Positions 8,131-17,288 of a stretch of DNA of 64,000 nucleotides are shown one piece after another. The position numbers were made by a program, and so were the translations under genes. Every line of letters begins with the position of its first letter. Within the stretch, counting starts at the first letter, position 1. The notes beneath the pieces are model-generated. The model had not been told where the DNA came from and did no database searches. It worked only from the letters and a program-made list of their open reading frames with translations. Source of the stretch: Arsenicibacter rosenii (lineage in GTDB: Bacteria > Bacteroidota > Bacteroidia > Cytophagales > Spirosomataceae); the NCBI RefSeq assembly GCF_001870735.1, contig NZ_MORL01000018.1, forward strand, positions 49,576-113,575, written 5' to 3'.

Positions 8131-8338
8131 CAACTTATGCATAAAGTATGCCCCGCTTCAATTCAACTATTGCCGGAAGATGACTTACCTGTTTTTCGTC
8201 AGAGGCAGACTGCATTATCAACCTGCCTCATACCGTTAATCTATTCTATGGGTAAGTATACTGACTATCAAGTGCGTAAACCGTATAATAAATAAACAGC
8301 CCAATTCTAAAAAATATATAATATTTTGAAGCTTTAAT

Positions 8339-8357
8339 ATAAGTCAATGTGACTTAT
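8339..8357. promoter_or_regulatory. Palindrome ATAAGTCA-ATG-TGACTTAT
   Basis: Perfect 8-bp arms with a 3-bp spacer, 48 bp before the zinc-ribbon gene, in an A/T-rich gene-free interval (8131-8404) that otherwise shows nothing. It has the form of an operator for a dimeric regulator; no regulator is assigned. Confidence 0.35.
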
Positions 8358-8404
8358 GTTTAACTGAAGCAAGTATTCATCTTAAAAAAACATTCCACCT
8401 TTTA

Positions 8405-8644
8405 ATGGCTGATTTTTTGCTGGTTCCAACACCTGTACTTATCGGCGTTGGCGCATTGCTGCTGCTTTTTTTTCTACTAAACAAGGGTATGAAAGTTTTC
8501 AGCAGTAATAAAACTTGTCCACGGTGTCATCATGAAGCCCCGAAACGCATTAAACGCCCGCTTTTGATCAAATACCTCTTTCTGCCGCTGAAGTATTATT
8601 GCTGTAACTCCTGCCAGCATAAGTATTTCGTCTTTGGCCGGTAA
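8405..8644 (+). CDS. Small membrane protein with zinc-ribbon pair
   Basis: 79 residues. One membrane segment (about 10-27) is followed by a four-cysteine ribbon: CPRC near 38-41 and CNSC near 67-70, ending QHKYFVFGR. The two CxxC knuckles suggest a structural zinc. The compact size and clean framing by a palindrome upstream and a terminator downstream support a real gene. Function unknown. Confidence 0.7.
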   Translation: MADFLLVPTPVLIGVGALLLLFFLLNKGMKVFSSNKTCPRCHHEAPKRIKRPLLIKYLFLPLKYYCCNSCQHKYFVFGR

Positions 8645-8651
8645 ATAGCAG

Positions 8652-8698
8652 AACGCCTTGCGTACTCCCGTTTTGATAGCGGCAATACGCAAGGCGTT
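8652..8698. terminator. Hairpin terminator between convergent genes
   Basis: Perfect 13-bp stem (8652-8664 with 8686-8698), 21-nt loop, between the stop codons of the zinc-ribbon gene and the dipeptidase gene; it can serve both strands. Confidence 0.65.
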
Positions 8699-8715
8699 TA
8701 TACCCCGTTATGCAT

Positions 8716-9786
8716 TTACGCCCAGGCGTTCCGGAGGAAACGCAGCCAGTTACCGTGCATAATATGTTCAATATCTGTTTCCGAATACCCACGCTTCCGC
8801 AACTTATCGGGAATCGTCTGCAGGTCGGTGATGGTTTCCAGATCATACGGACACTGCTCCTTACCAAATGCCCCATCAAGGTCGGAACCAATGCCGATAT
8901 GCAGCGCATTGCCGGCTAGCTGACAGATATGATCAAGGTGATCGAGCAATACGTCCAGGCGGCAGTTGGTACCTTCCGGCGTCGACTGGCCACGTACCCA
9001 GCCCGGTACCATCATCCAGGCATCCAGTGCCCCGCCGATAACCGCCCCGCGGGCAATCAGTTCTTTCAACTGTTCATCACTGAACTGGCGGTTATGATTA
9101 ACCAGGGCCCGGCAATTGTTATGGCTGGCCCAGACCGGACCATGAAAATGGTCCATGGCTTCCCAAAAACTATCGTCGCACAAATGCGTTGCGTCCAGAA
9201 TAATGTTCAGGCGCTCCATTTCGCGTAGCAGCGCCTGGCCGCGTTCGCCCATAAACCCGGTGGCGTCGGTGCCCTGCGCGTATCGTCCGGGCCCGTAATG
9301 AGCAGGTCCGATGGCACGCAGCCCGTACGCCCAGGCCCGTTGTACATGGTCGGTCGTGATCAGCGAATCGGCTCCTTCCAGACTCAGTATATACCCGACC
9401 GGTTTAGCGGATGCAGGCTCATCGGACTGCCAGCGGGTCAGGTGCGCCTCTAACCCGGCCAGATCACGGATCTGCACCATCTCACCGGCTTCTTCCATGG
9501 CTTCATACCAGTAACGCTGGGCCTGGGTTTGTGCCCACGCCTGCTCGGGCGATTGCCAGCCCGGCAGCGGGTTATCGGGCGCTACATAACGCGCAATCTG
9601 CGTAGCTACGACCAGCCCAATGTTGCCTTCGCGCAGAGCAGGCAGCGAAACCGTTGCTTTTCCCCGGTCCGGCTTGTCGGTCATACCCTGTTCGCGGGCC
9701 CTGATCTGTGCGACAGACTGCCGCAGATCCCGGTTCCACTCCATGGCATTCATGCTGAGATCGAGGTGAGCATCAATGATAAACAT
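8716..9786 (-). CDS. Membrane dipeptidase family (M19) metallopeptidase
   Basis: 356 residues. The M19 metal-binding set is visible: HLD (H7, D9) in IIDAHLDLS, the glutamate in SLEGAD near 150, the histidine of DATHLCDDSFWEA, and the pair in ASHNNCRALVNHNRQF. The IGSDLDGAFG motif is near the C-terminus. No signal peptide is seen, so it is probably cytoplasmic. Known: M19 enzymes cleave dipeptides, including D-amino-acid-containing ones, with a binuclear zinc site. It is followed 13 bp upstream on the same strand by a RidA-like gene; together they look like an amino-acid/dipeptide catabolic pair controlled by the divergent DeoR-type regulator. Confidence 0.9.
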   Translation of the reverse strand: MFIIDAHLDLSMNAMEWNRDLRQSVAQIRAREQGMTDKPDRGKATVSLPALREGNIGLVVATQIARYVAPDNPLPGWQSPEQAWAQTQAQRYWYEAMEEAGEMVQIRDLAGLEAHLTRWQSDEPASAKPVGYILSLEGADSLITTDHVQRAWAYGLRAIGPAHYGPGRYAQGTDATGFMGERGQALLREMERLNIILDATHLCDDSFWEAMDHFHGPVWASHNNCRALVNHNRQFSDEQLKELIARGAVIGGALDAWMMVPGWVRGQSTPEGTNCRLDVLLDHLDHICQLAGNALHIGIGSDLDGAFGKEQCPYDLETITDLQTIPDKLRKRGYSETDIEHIMHGNWLRFLRNAWA

Positions 9787-9799
9787 AAGAATTGGCGGA

Positions 9800-10288
9800 T
9801 TAAACTAACTCAAACAGGGCTTCAATTTCGACCGGAATATTGTCGGGCAAAGAACCCATACCAACCGCAGAGCGCACACCGATGCCGTTTTCTTCGCCCC
9901 ATACCTGTGCAAACAGCTCGCTGCACCCGTTGATAACGTAAGGATGGCGCTCAAAATCAGACGTACAGTTTACCATTCCTAACACCTTAATAACGCGCTT
10001 TACCCGATCCAGACTCCCCAGATGGGTTTTGATAGTGGACAGGATCGTTAACCCCACCTGACGCGCTGCCAGCTTTCCGGCTTCGATATCCATATCAGCC
10101 CCAATACGCCCGATAATAAGGCTCTTGTCGTCCTGTACCGGTCCATGGCCCGATATGTACAGGTATTTACCGTCAATCAGGTACGGTTTATAGACACCCA
10201 GCGGCCGTGGCGCAGGTGGCAGCGACAGGTTTAGGGTTGCAAAGGCAGCTTCGGGCGTTAACAGATCGGTTTGCATGTGTTTTAGCAT
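9800..10288 (-). CDS. RidA/YjgF family protein (enamine/imine deaminase-like)
   Basis: 162 residues from ATG 10288; ATG 10276 is an equally possible start. The family end pattern VRSAVGMGSLPDNIPVEIEA is present, with the arginine that binds the substrate carboxylate in active RidA members, and NCTSDFERHPYVINGCSELF upstream. It resembles the longer RidA subgroup rather than E. coli RidA itself, so deaminase activity is inferred, not assured. It is transcribed with the dipeptidase gene; the 382-bp region upstream holds a 12-bp-arm palindrome and the divergent DeoR regulator. Confidence 0.88.
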   Translation of the reverse strand: MLKHMQTDLLTPEAAFATLNLSLPPAPRPLGVYKPYLIDGKYLYISGHGPVQDDKSLIIGRIGADMDIEAGKLAARQVGLTILSTIKTHLGSLDRVKRVIKVLGMVNCTSDFERHPYVINGCSELFAQVWGEENGIGVRSAVGMGSLPDNIPVEIEALFELV

Positions 10289-10670
10289 TTTGTGTCACTA
10301 ACGTAAAGTGCACTGATTAAAATAGTATAAAATATTGGAATAAGCCTGAAATTTAGCCATATACCCGTTTAATGCTCGTTTTTTATTCGCTATTTTTGGC
10401 TAGCGGGACTGATGATTATTGTAACAGACAAATTAATCATTCCGCAATATTTGCAATAATGACTGCAAATATTGCAAATATCCTTCTGTTTAATCAATAG
10501 TTACAGGAGATTTTTGTCTCTGTTACGTTTAATTAGGATTAGGAACTTAACTTGTAGCAAACAGGCAATTAATTAAATCTGCTGGTATCATCAGCAAAGA
10601 CCTGAATGCCCTGACAGGCACTGTCAGCTGCATTTAATGAATTATCAATTATTTAATTATCCGGAGTAAT
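10289..10670. other. Divergent intergenic regulatory region
   Basis: Long A/T-rich gap between the divergent RidA/dipeptidase genes and the DeoR-type regulator. It holds the palindrome at 10444-10475 plus nearby half-copies of GCAAATATT. No coding potential was seen. Confidence 0.6.
10444..10475. promoter_or_regulatory. Candidate operator, 12-bp inverted repeat
   Basis: GCAATATTTGCA (10444-10455) and its perfect complement TGCAAATATTGC (10464-10475) with 8 bp between. A further TTGCAAATA follows at once. It lies midway between divergent genes, one encoding a DeoR-type repressor. Inferred: operator for that repressor. Confidence 0.55.
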
Positions 10671-11444
10671 ATGCAACCCAATGACGCATCAGTTATCCTG
10701 CTGAAAGATGAGCGTAAAGAACTGATCTTAAAACAGATTAACCTGCACACACGCATCTATTTAGCCGATCTGGCATCCACACTCAATGTTTCGGAAGACA
10801 CTATTCGCCGGGATATAAACGAACTGGCCGAAGAGGATAAAGTCATCAAAATCCGGGGCGGTGCCATGTCGAAGGCCTATCACCACGGGGCGGCCTTACA
10901 GGAGACGTATGCCCATCAGAACAAACGCATTATTGCCGAAAAGGCCCTTGGTCTGATCAAAGAAGGTATGCTTATTCTGATCGGCGGGGGCACAACCATC
11001 CGGGAACTGATCAAACTGATACCAAATGAGCTGAAGGCCACGTTTATTACCGTCAATCCGCTGACGGCCGTTGAACTGCTGGATAAGCCCAATCTGGAAA
11101 TTATCATGATTGGCGGACAAATTTCGCGGTATAGCCAGATGAGCGTTGGCGGGGATGTCAGCCACCGGCTGTCTGAACTGCGTGCAGACCTTTGCATCAT
11201 GGGCACCAACGCCATCGACTCCCGTGAGGGTTTCAGCGATTCGGATTGGGAAACGGTCCAGGCCAAAAAAGCCATGATCAAGGCATCAAACAAGGTAGCG
11301 ATTCTGGCCATCTCCGAGAAAATGAATACGGTCATGCGCATGAAAATCGCCGACCTCGACCAGATCGATTATCTGATTACCGAACTACCGACCAATTCGC
11401 CGCAATTACAGGCCTATCATAACAGCCGGGTCAGGCTGCTGTAA
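10671..11444 (+). CDS. DeoR/GlpR-family transcriptional regulator
   Basis: 257 residues. The N-terminal winged helix-turn-helix (about 14-70) includes YLADLASTLNVSEDTIRRDI and the wing KVIKIRGGA. The DeoRC sugar-phosphate sensor domain (about 85-240) carries IGGGTTIRELIKLIP, the MIGGQ element and the FSDSDWETVQAKKAMI tail element. Known: these regulators repress neighbouring catabolic genes and release DNA on binding a phosphorylated sugar-like effector. Inferred: control of the divergent RidA/dipeptidase pair through the palindrome at 10444. Its stop is 4 bp from the stop of the convergent LRR gene. Confidence 0.92.
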   Translation: MQPNDASVILLKDERKELILKQINLHTRIYLADLASTLNVSEDTIRRDINELAEEDKVIKIRGGAMSKAYHHGAALQETYAHQNKRIIAEKALGLIKEGMLILIGGGTTIRELIKLIPNELKATFITVNPLTAVELLDKPNLEIIMIGGQISRYSQMSVGGDVSHRLSELRADLCIMGTNAIDSREGFSDSDWETVQAKKAMIKASNKVAILAISEKMNTVMRMKIADLDQIDYLITELPTNSPQLQAYHNSRVRLL

Positions 11445-11448
11445 TCAT

Positions 11449-14400
11449 CTATTCACTTTTCCGGACCATGCTTTTCGCCAGCGCGGTCAGTTGTGTCAGG
11501 GCTTCTTTTTGCTCCTTCGGCAGGGGCAGCGAAAGCAGGGTTTTATCGTACCAGGTATACATCCATTCAGACAGCGACTCTGTCTGCAAGCGTCGTTGAT
11601 TGGTAAACGATTCAATAGCCTGTGCCTGCGTTTTTTTACCGGCCAGAATTTCCTGACAAAGCCGGAAATAGGTACCAATGCCGCTGTTTTTTTCGGGAGT
11701 CGTCCGGCTTTCGTAGCGGGTCAGGATGGCGTCAGCACGGCTGAGCTGATTGGTGAGCAAGGCCAGGGCAGCCGCAATTAACTCACTTCCGGCGGTGGCC
11801 CGCTGGCTGCGATACGACATCTGCTCGTATAACAGATCGGTGTCATAGAGGTCAAGGGCTTTGGCAAAACTGGCTCTGGCCTTTTCCAGTTGGTTTTGCT
11901 GCGCCAGCAAACGGCCTTCGGCCAGCTGGAAGGTAGCCCGTGAATAGTCCGCTCCTTTTTCGGGTAACCGCTTCAGCGATGCGTTAAGATCCGCCAGTGC
12001 CGCCTCCGTATTACCCATTTCGCCCTCAACCATGCCTTTACGACCTAACCAACCGGCCAGATAATGCTCCGGCAGGTATACCATCACGGTACTGAATCCG
12101 TTCGTTGATCCTTTCGGCAGCAGAGGGGCCTGCTCAATGGCTTTCTGATAGTCGGCTAAGGCTTCGGCGTATTTTTTCAGGCTAAAATGAACGTCTGCCC
12201 GAAACCCATACACCATTGGTTTCAGAGAATCGGGGGCAACCGCCATGGCCTTGTCAAACAGATTCAGTGCCTCCGCCGAATTCATGTACTCCATTTTCTG
12301 CACGCCTCCGCTGATGTAGGCCCGCGTCAGGGCCACACTTGTTCCGGCGGTGGTTCCCTCCTGCTGCGCAATCAGCAACACCAGCTGATCAATATTTGAG
12401 AAAGGCTGGCTCATGCCCGTTGGCACCGGATTATCTGTCAGGTCGACCCACCGCAGCTCCGGCACGTTCCCCAGTTCGGCCGGGACCCGCGTCAGCCGGT
12501 TGTTGGCCAGCACCAACCGGTTGATTCCTAATCGCTCATACCCGGCAGATGGCAATTCGGTAAGGCCACAATTGGTCAGATCCAGTTCAGAAAGCTGCGG
12601 CATGTAAGGCAGTAATTGCCACATATGCCACGCATCGAACTCCCGCTGATGTTGTATCCGGAGAGCCCGTAAACCGGTACAGTATTTCAGGCTATCAGGC
12701 AGTTTCTGCATTTCCCCCAGCCCGCTGCTGCCTGACTGATCACCTGTTTTACCGGTTACCATCAGTTCATTCAACTGCGACAACTGCCCCATCGATTCAG
12801 GTAAGCCAAAGACGTTTCCCCGTTTAATGATTAACCGTTCCAGCCGGGCACACTGACCGATTTCGCGGGGCAGCGTCATCAAATCACTGTCTTCAATATT
12901 CAGCGAGGTCAGTCTCTGCCAGTTACCAACCGTAGCGGGCAGAAAACGAACAGGCACATGTTGTATATACACCTGCCGGATCGCCCGCCAATCGCCGATG
13001 GAAGCCGGCAGGTCGCGGATCGGATTCTCTGAGAGGTGAAAGCTTTCGAGCTTCGCCAGACTACCAAGCGAGGCAGGCAACGCCCCCAGCTTGTTCCGGC
13101 CAATGTAAAGCTCCCGCAGATTCCGGAGTTTGGCCAGCCCCTCCGGCAAAAGCGTCAGCTGGTTTTCGCCGATGAACAGGCGCTGTAGCGAGTCAAGAGT
13201 GCCGATGCTTTCGGGCAAGGCAGTTATGGCATTCTGATCGATGTTCAGCGTATGCAACAGGCGTAGTTTACCCAAATCGGCCGGTAACTGCGTCAGCTGG
13301 TTTCCCAGCACCACCAGTGAGCGCAGTTGAGTTAGCCGCGTCAGGTTAGCGGGCAGGCTGGTCAGCTGGTTGCCGAACACATTCAGGCTCCGCAGGCGGG
13401 TCAGGCGGGTCAGTTCGTCGGGCAGGGCCGTCAGCTGGTTATTGCGCAGGTCGAGGTCTTCCAGCTTTGTCAGTTGCCCGATAGAAGCCGGTAAAGTCGT
13501 CAGTCCGGTTTCGTTCAGCCCCAGCGTCTTGAGTTCTTTCAGTTGTCCGATGGCGGCCGGCAGTTGCTGTAACGGATTTTCGCGCAGGTTCAGCTCCCGC
13601 AGGTTGGACAGGCCAAAAACACCCGCCGGCAAGGCGGTCAGCGAATCGGATTCCAGGTCCAGCACTTCCAGCACTGAGAGCCGGTGCAGGCAGTCCGGCA
13701 ATTCGCCCGGAAAGCTTTTGGTAATGCGCAGTTCCTTCAGGTTGGTTAGTTCGCACAGACCGGTCAGCGGCTGGTGGATGCGAAGGCCTTTCAGCGTAAC
13801 CGACTCCAGCCGGGGCAATCCGCGAAACCCGTCTTCGGGAAACGCAATGCGGGTCCGGTTGCCGGTCAGCTTCAGCGACCGCAGGTTGGTGAGCCCGGAT
13901 AGGGAGGCAAATGTAAACGTAGCCGGTTTCTGTCCTGCATCATTCGGCGGCATTGTCAGCCGACCATTCTGAATGCGCATCTGCGACAGAATCTGATTGG
14001 TTTCGGCAAAGGCTATGTCAATTGTTTCGAGGCTTTTCAGTCGGGATAACCATTGGAGTGATCCGGCTTCGGTCGGTAATAAGCCAGACAAGGATAGCTT
14101 TTTCAGGTTTTTCAGACCCGTTATCTCTTCAGGCAGCAATAGCATTGAGGCTCCGCCAATTGTCAGTGATTCGAGTTGCCTGAGTTGTCCCATTGTGGGC
14201 GGCAACTGAATTGTTTCGGACAGAAACGGTTCCAGATGGAGGGCTGTCAGCCGATTATTGGTTGCCAGTAGCTGAAAAGCCTGATCATAATCAAAAGCAG
14301 CACCATATAAATACACCGACTTTAAGGCTTTTAAGCGGCCTAACGAAGCAGGAAACTGCATGAGTTGCTGCCGTGGCCGGTTCATCGAAAAGGTTGTTAC

Positions 14401-14787
14401 GCTGAGCGTCAGTTCCTCAAGGTTCGGCAACGTTTCCAAGGCCATAAACAGCGAATCGATCCGATCGCCAACCATCAGGCTTACTGCCACGGTGCGTATC
14501 TCCGGGCACCGGGCGAGCAAATGCCAGTCATCATGAGTTGCCTTACGCGTTGTCAGCGAAACGGTGTATACCGGTTTGCCTTCCTGCTGTTTCTCAATGA
14601 GTTCTTTCAGGTTTTTAACAACCGTGCCGTTTACCGCAGGACGGTTTCCGGGGCCGAAAATCACAGGTATGCCAACCTCCCAGATTCCTTTCGCTTCCTG
14701 CCCCTTTCCGGCCGTCTGTGAGAAAGCCTGAAAAGCTGAAAACCAAAGAATTACCCAAATCAGTAGCGGTTGTCTTAATCGGTTCAT
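11449..14787 (-). CDS. Secreted leucine-rich-repeat protein with TPR C-terminus
   Basis: 1,112 residues from the ATG at 14787, which begins a good signal peptide (MNRLRQPLLIWVILWFSAF, cut near FSQ); ATG 14820 and TTG 14826 upstream are alternatives. A large LRR array (about 60-790) contains many 23-residue units of the form LPxxIGxLxxLxxLxLxxNxLxxLP. TPR-like helical repeats follow (about 850-1080), with the ALADYQKAIEQAP and EAALADLNASLKRLP units. Known: both repeat types are protein-protein scaffolds. Inferred: periplasmic or surface-exposed binding protein. No T9SS C-terminal domain or lipobox is seen, so the final location is open. Confidence 0.85.
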   Translation of the reverse strand: MNRLRQPLLIWVILWFSAFQAFSQTAGKGQEAKGIWEVGIPVIFGPGNRPAVNGTVVKNLKELIEKQQEGKPVYTVSLTTRKATHDDWHLLARCPEIRTVAVSLMVGDRIDSLFMALETLPNLEELTLSVTTFSMNRPRQQLMQFPASLGRLKALKSVYLYGAAFDYDQAFQLLATNNRLTALHLEPFLSETIQLPPTMGQLRQLESLTIGGASMLLLPEEITGLKNLKKLSLSGLLPTEAGSLQWLSRLKSLETIDIAFAETNQILSQMRIQNGRLTMPPNDAGQKPATFTFASLSGLTNLRSLKLTGNRTRIAFPEDGFRGLPRLESVTLKGLRIHQPLTGLCELTNLKELRITKSFPGELPDCLHRLSVLEVLDLESDSLTALPAGVFGLSNLRELNLRENPLQQLPAAIGQLKELKTLGLNETGLTTLPASIGQLTKLEDLDLRNNQLTALPDELTRLTRLRSLNVFGNQLTSLPANLTRLTQLRSLVVLGNQLTQLPADLGKLRLLHTLNIDQNAITALPESIGTLDSLQRLFIGENQLTLLPEGLAKLRNLRELYIGRNKLGALPASLGSLAKLESFHLSENPIRDLPASIGDWRAIRQVYIQHVPVRFLPATVGNWQRLTSLNIEDSDLMTLPREIGQCARLERLIIKRGNVFGLPESMGQLSQLNELMVTGKTGDQSGSSGLGEMQKLPDSLKYCTGLRALRIQHQREFDAWHMWQLLPYMPQLSELDLTNCGLTELPSAGYERLGINRLVLANNRLTRVPAELGNVPELRWVDLTDNPVPTGMSQPFSNIDQLVLLIAQQEGTTAGTSVALTRAYISGGVQKMEYMNSAEALNLFDKAMAVAPDSLKPMVYGFRADVHFSLKKYAEALADYQKAIEQAPLLPKGSTNGFSTVMVYLPEHYLAGWLGRKGMVEGEMGNTEAALADLNASLKRLPEKGADYSRATFQLAEGRLLAQQNQLEKARASFAKALDLYDTDLLYEQMSYRSQRATAGSELIAAALALLTNQLSRADAILTRYESRTTPEKNSGIGTYFRLCQEILAGKKTQAQAIESFTNQRRLQTESLSEWMYTWYDKTLLSLPLPKEQKEALTQLTALAKSMVRKSE

Positions 14788-14855
14788 AGGCAGTGGTAGT
14801 AACAGGGTCAGTACATTCATAACCAAAGGAAAACACCCGGCGGCTATAAATTTCG

Positions 14856-14863
14856 TAGTTTTG
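14856..14863 (+). promoter_or_regulatory. -7 box TAGTTTTG for the agmatine deiminase gene
   Basis: Exact TAnnTTTG match ending 22 bp before the ATG at 14886, giving a short leader as is usual in Bacteroidetes. The -33 element is not clear. Confidence 0.5.
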
Positions 14864-14885
14864 TAGTCTGTTCAAAAAAACTGGC

Positions 14886-15947
14886 ATGAATATACAAGCG
14901 TCGTCAACGAATAGCAATCCGTCTCAGCCGGGCTTTTCTTTTCCCGCTGAATGGCAGCCACACGTTGCCACCTGGCTAAGCTGGCCACACACAGAAGCGT
15001 CCTGGACCAAAGAGCGTCAGGAGCTGATGTTTCCGTCATACATTGAATTTATTCGTACCATTGCTCAGGGTGAAGAGGTATGTATTAATGCCCATAACGA
15101 AACGGTGATTCAGGCCGCTAAATTGCGCCTGCTGCTCGCCGGTGTCGACCTGACCAACATTCACCTGCTGCCCAACCCGACCAACGATTCGTGGTGCCGC
15201 GACCACGGTCCGGCCTTCCTGAAAAATCCGGCCACGGGTGAGCGGATGATCGTGAACTGGGGCTACAACGCATGGGGCGGCAAATACCCGCCGTTTGACA
15301 ACGACGATCTGTTGCCGGTTCTCATTGCCCACTACCGCAACCTGCCGTATGTAACGCCCGGCATTATCATGGAAGGTGGTTCGGTTGAATTTAACGGTGC
15401 CGGTACGCTGCTGACCAGCCGTGCCTGCCTGCTGAACGAAAACCGGAATCCGCACCTGAACCAGGCACAGATCGAAGACTACCTGCATAAATTCTATGGC
15501 GTACAGCAGGTGCTTTGGGTCGAAGACGGCATCGTGGGCGATGATACCGACGGCCATATCGACGATACCGTCCGGTTTGTGAACGAAGACACGGTGGTGG
15601 CGGCCTACGAAACAAACAAAAACGATGAAAACTACCCGATTCTGCAGGACATTCACCATGAACTAAAGCAGATGCGGTTACTGAACGGCAAACAGCTCAA
15701 CATCATCGAGCTCCCCATGCCTGACCCGGTTGTCAGCGACGGACTGCGGTTGCCGGCCTCATACGCCAATTTTTACATTGCCAACTCAGCGGTTATTGTC
15801 CCGACCTTCCGTTGCGACAAAGACCAGCAGGCACTCGATATCCTGAGCCAGTGTTTCACCGACCGGCCGGTCGTCGGCATCGATTCAACCGACATCGTCT
15901 GGGGCCTCGGCAGCTTCCACTGCCTCAGCCAGCAGGAGCCTGTATAA
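14886..15947 (+). CDS. aguA: Agmatine deiminase / peptidyl-arginine-deiminase-type hydrolase
   Basis: 353 residues. Guanidine-modifying-enzyme core: WCRDHGPAFL near 100, EGGSVEFNG near 165, the DDTDGHIDDTVRFV segment with the catalytic histidine near 224, and the nucleophile C346 in GSFHCLSQQEP at the C-terminus. Known: agmatine deiminase turns agmatine into N-carbamoylputrescine and ammonia on the route to putrescine. No signal peptide, so cytoplasmic. The N-carbamoylputrescine hydrolase gene is not in the window. A -7 box lies 22 bp upstream. The gene symbol is by family similarity. Confidence 0.9.
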   Translation: MNIQASSTNSNPSQPGFSFPAEWQPHVATWLSWPHTEASWTKERQELMFPSYIEFIRTIAQGEEVCINAHNETVIQAAKLRLLLAGVDLTNIHLLPNPTNDSWCRDHGPAFLKNPATGERMIVNWGYNAWGGKYPPFDNDDLLPVLIAHYRNLPYVTPGIIMEGGSVEFNGAGTLLTSRACLLNENRNPHLNQAQIEDYLHKFYGVQQVLWVEDGIVGDDTDGHIDDTVRFVNEDTVVAAYETNKNDENYPILQDIHHELKQMRLLNGKQLNIIELPMPDPVVSDGLRLPASYANFYIANSAVIVPTFRCDKDQQALDILSQCFTDRPVVGIDSTDIVWGLGSFHCLSQQEPV

Positions 15948-15951
15948 TTGC

Positions 15952-16016
15952 GAAAGAGTGAATGAGTGATTGCGTGAGCTGCACCTTGCCCCATTCAATC
16001 ACTCATTCGCTCTTTC
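15952..16016. repeat. Long intergenic inverted repeat, GAGTGATTG type
   Basis: Arms 15952-15972 and 15996-16016, 21 nt each, 20 complementary, 23-nt spacer. Same words (GAATGAGTGATTG) as the element at 1613-1682. It starts 5 bp after a stop codon and ends 20 bp before the next start. Confidence 0.8.
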
Positions 16017-16035
16017 ACCCAATCACAATTCATCC

Positions 16036-16371
16036 ATGTATCACAACAAAATATTCCGGTCGGTGACCAATACGGATAATGGCGAGGTGGGCAATGAGAC
16101 ACGGTTCCATTATCAGCAGGACGGGCAGCTTGTCTGGGCAGAATACGGGGGCGGTGCCATCCGAAAGGGCTTCCTGATCGCGACGGTAGGGCCCGATAAC
16201 CGTCTGGACATGCGCTATCAGCACGTCAATACACAGGGCGTCCTGATGACCGGCCGCTGCCTGTCAACGCCTGAACGATTGCCCGATGGCCGCATCCGCC
16301 TTCATGAACGCTGGCAGTGGACTTCCGGTGATGAATCGTCGGGAGAATCAATTGTGGAAGAGGTTGGCTGA
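16036..16371 (+). CDS. Small conserved protein, often labelled 'n-acetylglutamate synthase'
   Basis: 111 residues from ATG 16036; a longer frame to 15970 runs into the inverted repeat. Sequence features: repeated short beta-strands, FRSVTNTDNGEVGNETRFHY, GQLVWAEYGGGAIRKGFLI, and ending RIRLHERWQWTSGDESSG. From memory, close homologues in Bacteroidetes carry the name N-acetylglutamate synthase. The protein has none of the GNAT acetyltransferase motifs, so that name should not be trusted. Probably a small beta-barrel protein of unknown role. Confidence 0.7.
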   Translation: MYHNKIFRSVTNTDNGEVGNETRFHYQQDGQLVWAEYGGGAIRKGFLIATVGPDNRLDMRYQHVNTQGVLMTGRCLSTPERLPDGRIRLHERWQWTSGDESSGESIVEEVG

Positions 16372-16456
16372 TGTTTTGCGCCGGAACTATGTACGTTATT
16401 GTGGGCATACACCCGAACAGAAAGCAATCGCACGTTGTAAATCGTAAATCATTCTG

Positions 16457-17167
16457 ATGCTGTTAAAACGAACATCAACATACGTGTTGGGAGGCCTGGC
16501 CGCCTTTCTGACGGCCTGCGCGGTGCCAAAGTCATTTGTGGCCGAACTGCAACCCCGTTCCGTGAAAGCCATCGATACCGAAGAGACGTTCAGTCGGGGC
16601 GACGAGATTTTGCTGGCCTACTCGCTGACGGCTTTTGATGCCCAAAATAAACCAACCGCCGTGGTGAGTGGCGGCTGGGGCGTTGCGTCTATCCGGCAGG
16701 GACAGCAGATCAAGCTGCAGCCCGTTGCCAAAACAGTCGGCGAAAAACCGGCCGCTCCCGTCAGCCTGACCATGCCGCGCAACGGCCGTATCATGGCCTC
16801 GGTGGTGCTGATCGAAGTGGATGATCTGTCGGAAGCGCAGGATATGCTGACCAAAATCCGGAAGGTACATAATGTGGTCAGTACACCGGCCGCCATTCTG
16901 ATTACGGCGACGGAGATTCTGACACCGCTTAAATACGTGGCCGCCGGCCTGACCGCAGCCGGTATTGGCATGCAGCTGGCCGACCATCTGGACAACGACG
17001 ACCTGCTTGGTCAGAGTAATGTGGAGATAAAGGAGGCAGATCTGAAAAAGGACAGCGCGAAGCGGTTTATCCATGTTCCGGCCCGGTTTAAGGGCGAAAA
17101 CATGCGTGATTCGTATGATTATGAGCTTGAGTATGATGTATTACTGAAGACTGTTAAAGTCAGATAG
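16457..17167 (+). CDS. Putative lipoprotein, function unknown
   Basis: 236 residues. Lipoprotein signal with lipobox LTAC, the lipidated cysteine at residue 21. The mature part is mainly beta-predicted up to about 130, followed by a hydrophobic stretch (ILITATEILTPLKYVAAGLTAAGIGMQLAD split over about 148-178) that could be amphipathic or membrane-associated, and a charged C-terminus. No named family recognised. It lies between the small beta protein and the parvulin lipoprotein on the same strand. Confidence 0.65.
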   Translation: MLLKRTSTYVLGGLAAFLTACAVPKSFVAELQPRSVKAIDTEETFSRGDEILLAYSLTAFDAQNKPTAVVSGGWGVASIRQGQQIKLQPVAKTVGEKPAAPVSLTMPRNGRIMASVVLIEVDDLSEAQDMLTKIRKVHNVVSTPAAILITATEILTPLKYVAAGLTAAGIGMQLADHLDNDDLLGQSNVEIKEADLKKDSAKRFIHVPARFKGENMRDSYDYELEYDVLLKTVKVR

Positions 17168-17288
17168 GATAACAAATGCCGGTGCATGCCCCTGTCGATC
17201 ATCTTATGGTGCCCAGGTCAATATTTCGGCGGTTTGTTCGTTATTTTATATCAATTACCCATCGGTTAACAGCCGGTTCACTGTGTGC

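Noticed and set aside
8048..8239. Short plus-strand frame after the AhpD-like gene
   Set aside because: It overlaps the AhpD-like gene end and crosses a terminator; no recognisable protein features.
12187..14721. Several plus-strand frames opposite the LRR gene
   Set aside because: They are mirror frames caused by repeated leucine codons; no start context or protein features.
16036..16371. Assignment as N-acetylglutamate synthase
   Set aside because: No acetyltransferase motifs; the name is a common database label without support in the sequence.
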